From assembly GCA_046259385.1 (NCBI GenBank), contig JBJYWI010000156.1, forward strand, positions 1 through 6,656: a DNA stretch of 6,656 nt, in the 5' to 3' direction. The translations under genes were made by a program, and so were the position numbers. Shown here piece after piece: positions 6,200 through 6,656 of this stretch. The notes under the pieces are model-generated. The model ran no database searches and was not told where the DNA came from. It was given only the letters and a program-made list of their open reading frames with translations. The first letter of the stretch is position 1. Each line of letters starts with the position of its first letter. The stretch is from CAVWDI01 sp046259385. Lineage in GTDB: Bacteria > Chloroflexota > Anaerolineae > Anaerolineales > UBA4823.

Positions 6200-6656
6200 T
6201 CAATGATTTCCCCAAAGAGAAAAATCTTTCAGAATTGAGTTTCCAATAAACTCTCTTATAATCGAATTGTCGGGGATTAGTTCAATATCCAGCGGAAGGA
6301 ACCAGCCCAGGAAAGCCAACAATCTTTTTGCTTCTATATATTCGGGTGTCCCAAAAGGAACCTGTCGCAGTATTGGTTCCGCCATTGATTTTAAAGCGGA
6401 CATTTCATATGAAAGGGCTGAATTAAACATGACATCCGCGAATTCCTGGTAAGGAAAAATGTTGTTTCTCTCACCATTTCTTACAGATTCCCAACGCTGG
6501 ATCGTGTCATATGCAGAGTAGCCTCGATCTCTAACATCCCTTACAATCCTTCGAAGCAGACGGTTATCTGTTGTTGATATGCGGTTATGTCTATCTAGAT
6601 TGAGTTGAGTTAATGCAGAAACGTATATGCGGAATGCCTGTCTGGATGGGAAGTTT
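6200..6656 (-). CDS. Uridine/nucleoside kinase family protein, C-terminal part (5' end outside window)
   Basis: The minus frame is open from the right edge to a TGA at 6200, giving the last 151 residues. Recognisable segments, numbered from the first whole codon, are IYVSALTQLNLDRHNRISTTDNRLLRRIVRD (about 10-40), RGYSAYDTIQRW (43-54), the NIFPYQEFADVMFNSAL stretch (65-81), and a tail with EAKRLLAFL and IPDNSIIREFIGNS. This matches the C-terminal half of the P-loop kinases related to uridine kinase and phosphoribulokinase that, in Chloroflexota, Firmicutes and Thermotogae, are often fused to an N-terminal TGS/threonyl-tRNA-synthetase-like region. The family phosphorylates nucleosides with NTP in salvage. 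The P-loop and start codon lie beyond the window, so intactness cannot be judged. It converges on the small membrane protein gene and looks functionally unrelated to the LytM operon. Confidence 0.88.
   Translation of the reverse strand, partial: NFPSRQAFRIYVSALTQLNLDRHNRISTTDNRLLRRIVRDVRDRGYSAYDTIQRWESVRNGERNNIFPYQEFADVMFNSALSYEMSALKSMAEPILRQVPFGTPEYIEAKRLLAFLGWFLPLDIELIPDNSIIREFIGNSILKDFSLWGNH

Noticed and set aside
6267..6452. Plus-strand 61-codon open frame
   Set aside because: It is antisense to the well-recognised nucleoside kinase C-terminus.
1..6656. tRNA/rRNA genes, CRISPR array, insertion sequence or attachment site
   Set aside because: No direct-repeat array, terminal inverted repeats, transposase motifs or structural RNA signatures were seen in reading either strand.

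Overview
The window looks like chromosomal DNA from a Chloroflexota bacterium, probably Anaerolineae-like. This is an inference. It rests on the C-terminal type of the nucleoside kinase at the right edge, on the Tyr-Phe-Pro-Ile-Val tail of the large secreted protein, and on the style of the membrane glycosyltransferases (a beta-rich domain ahead of a GT-C-like membrane region, and a GT2 with an Asn-Pro-Pro-Thr-Arg-Pro-Ser-Arg segment). No rRNA, tRNA, CRISPR array or mobile element is visible.

Positions 1-5507 hold a tight three-gene operon on the minus strand, read from right to left. The first gene (5507-2295, TTG start) encodes a 1070-residue membrane-anchored LytM/M23-type protein with intact metal and catalytic residues. 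A long mosaic of adhesion-type beta domains follows: Ig-like, beta/gamma-crystallin-like, FN3-like, MAM-like, PPC-like, Ig-like. Six bases later comes a GT2 polyprenyl-phosphate glycosyltransferase with two C-terminal membrane helices (2288-1347, GTG start). After 22 more bases comes a large polytopic protein that runs off the left edge (1324 to <1). It opens with a lipoprotein-like signal and a beta-rich outer domain, then enters a GT-C-like membrane region with an acidic first-loop motif. A plausible reading is that the GT2 charges a lipid carrier with a sugar, the GT-C-like enzyme uses that lipid-linked sugar outside the membrane, and the LytM-type protein is the cell-wall or surface partner or target.

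Positions 5508-5714 are a divergent intergenic region. It holds a Shine-Dalgarno site for the TTG start, a 24-bp inverted repeat, a perfect extended -10 promoter pointing right, and a small terminator-like hairpin just after the predicted transcription start.

Positions 5715-6170 encode a small, AT-rich (about 36% G+C by hand count) hypothetical protein on the plus strand. It has an N-terminal signal or anchor segment and a C-terminal membrane helix. Convergent to it, 6200 to >6656 on the minus strand is the C-terminal part of a uridine/nucleoside kinase family protein whose ATP-binding portion lies outside the window.
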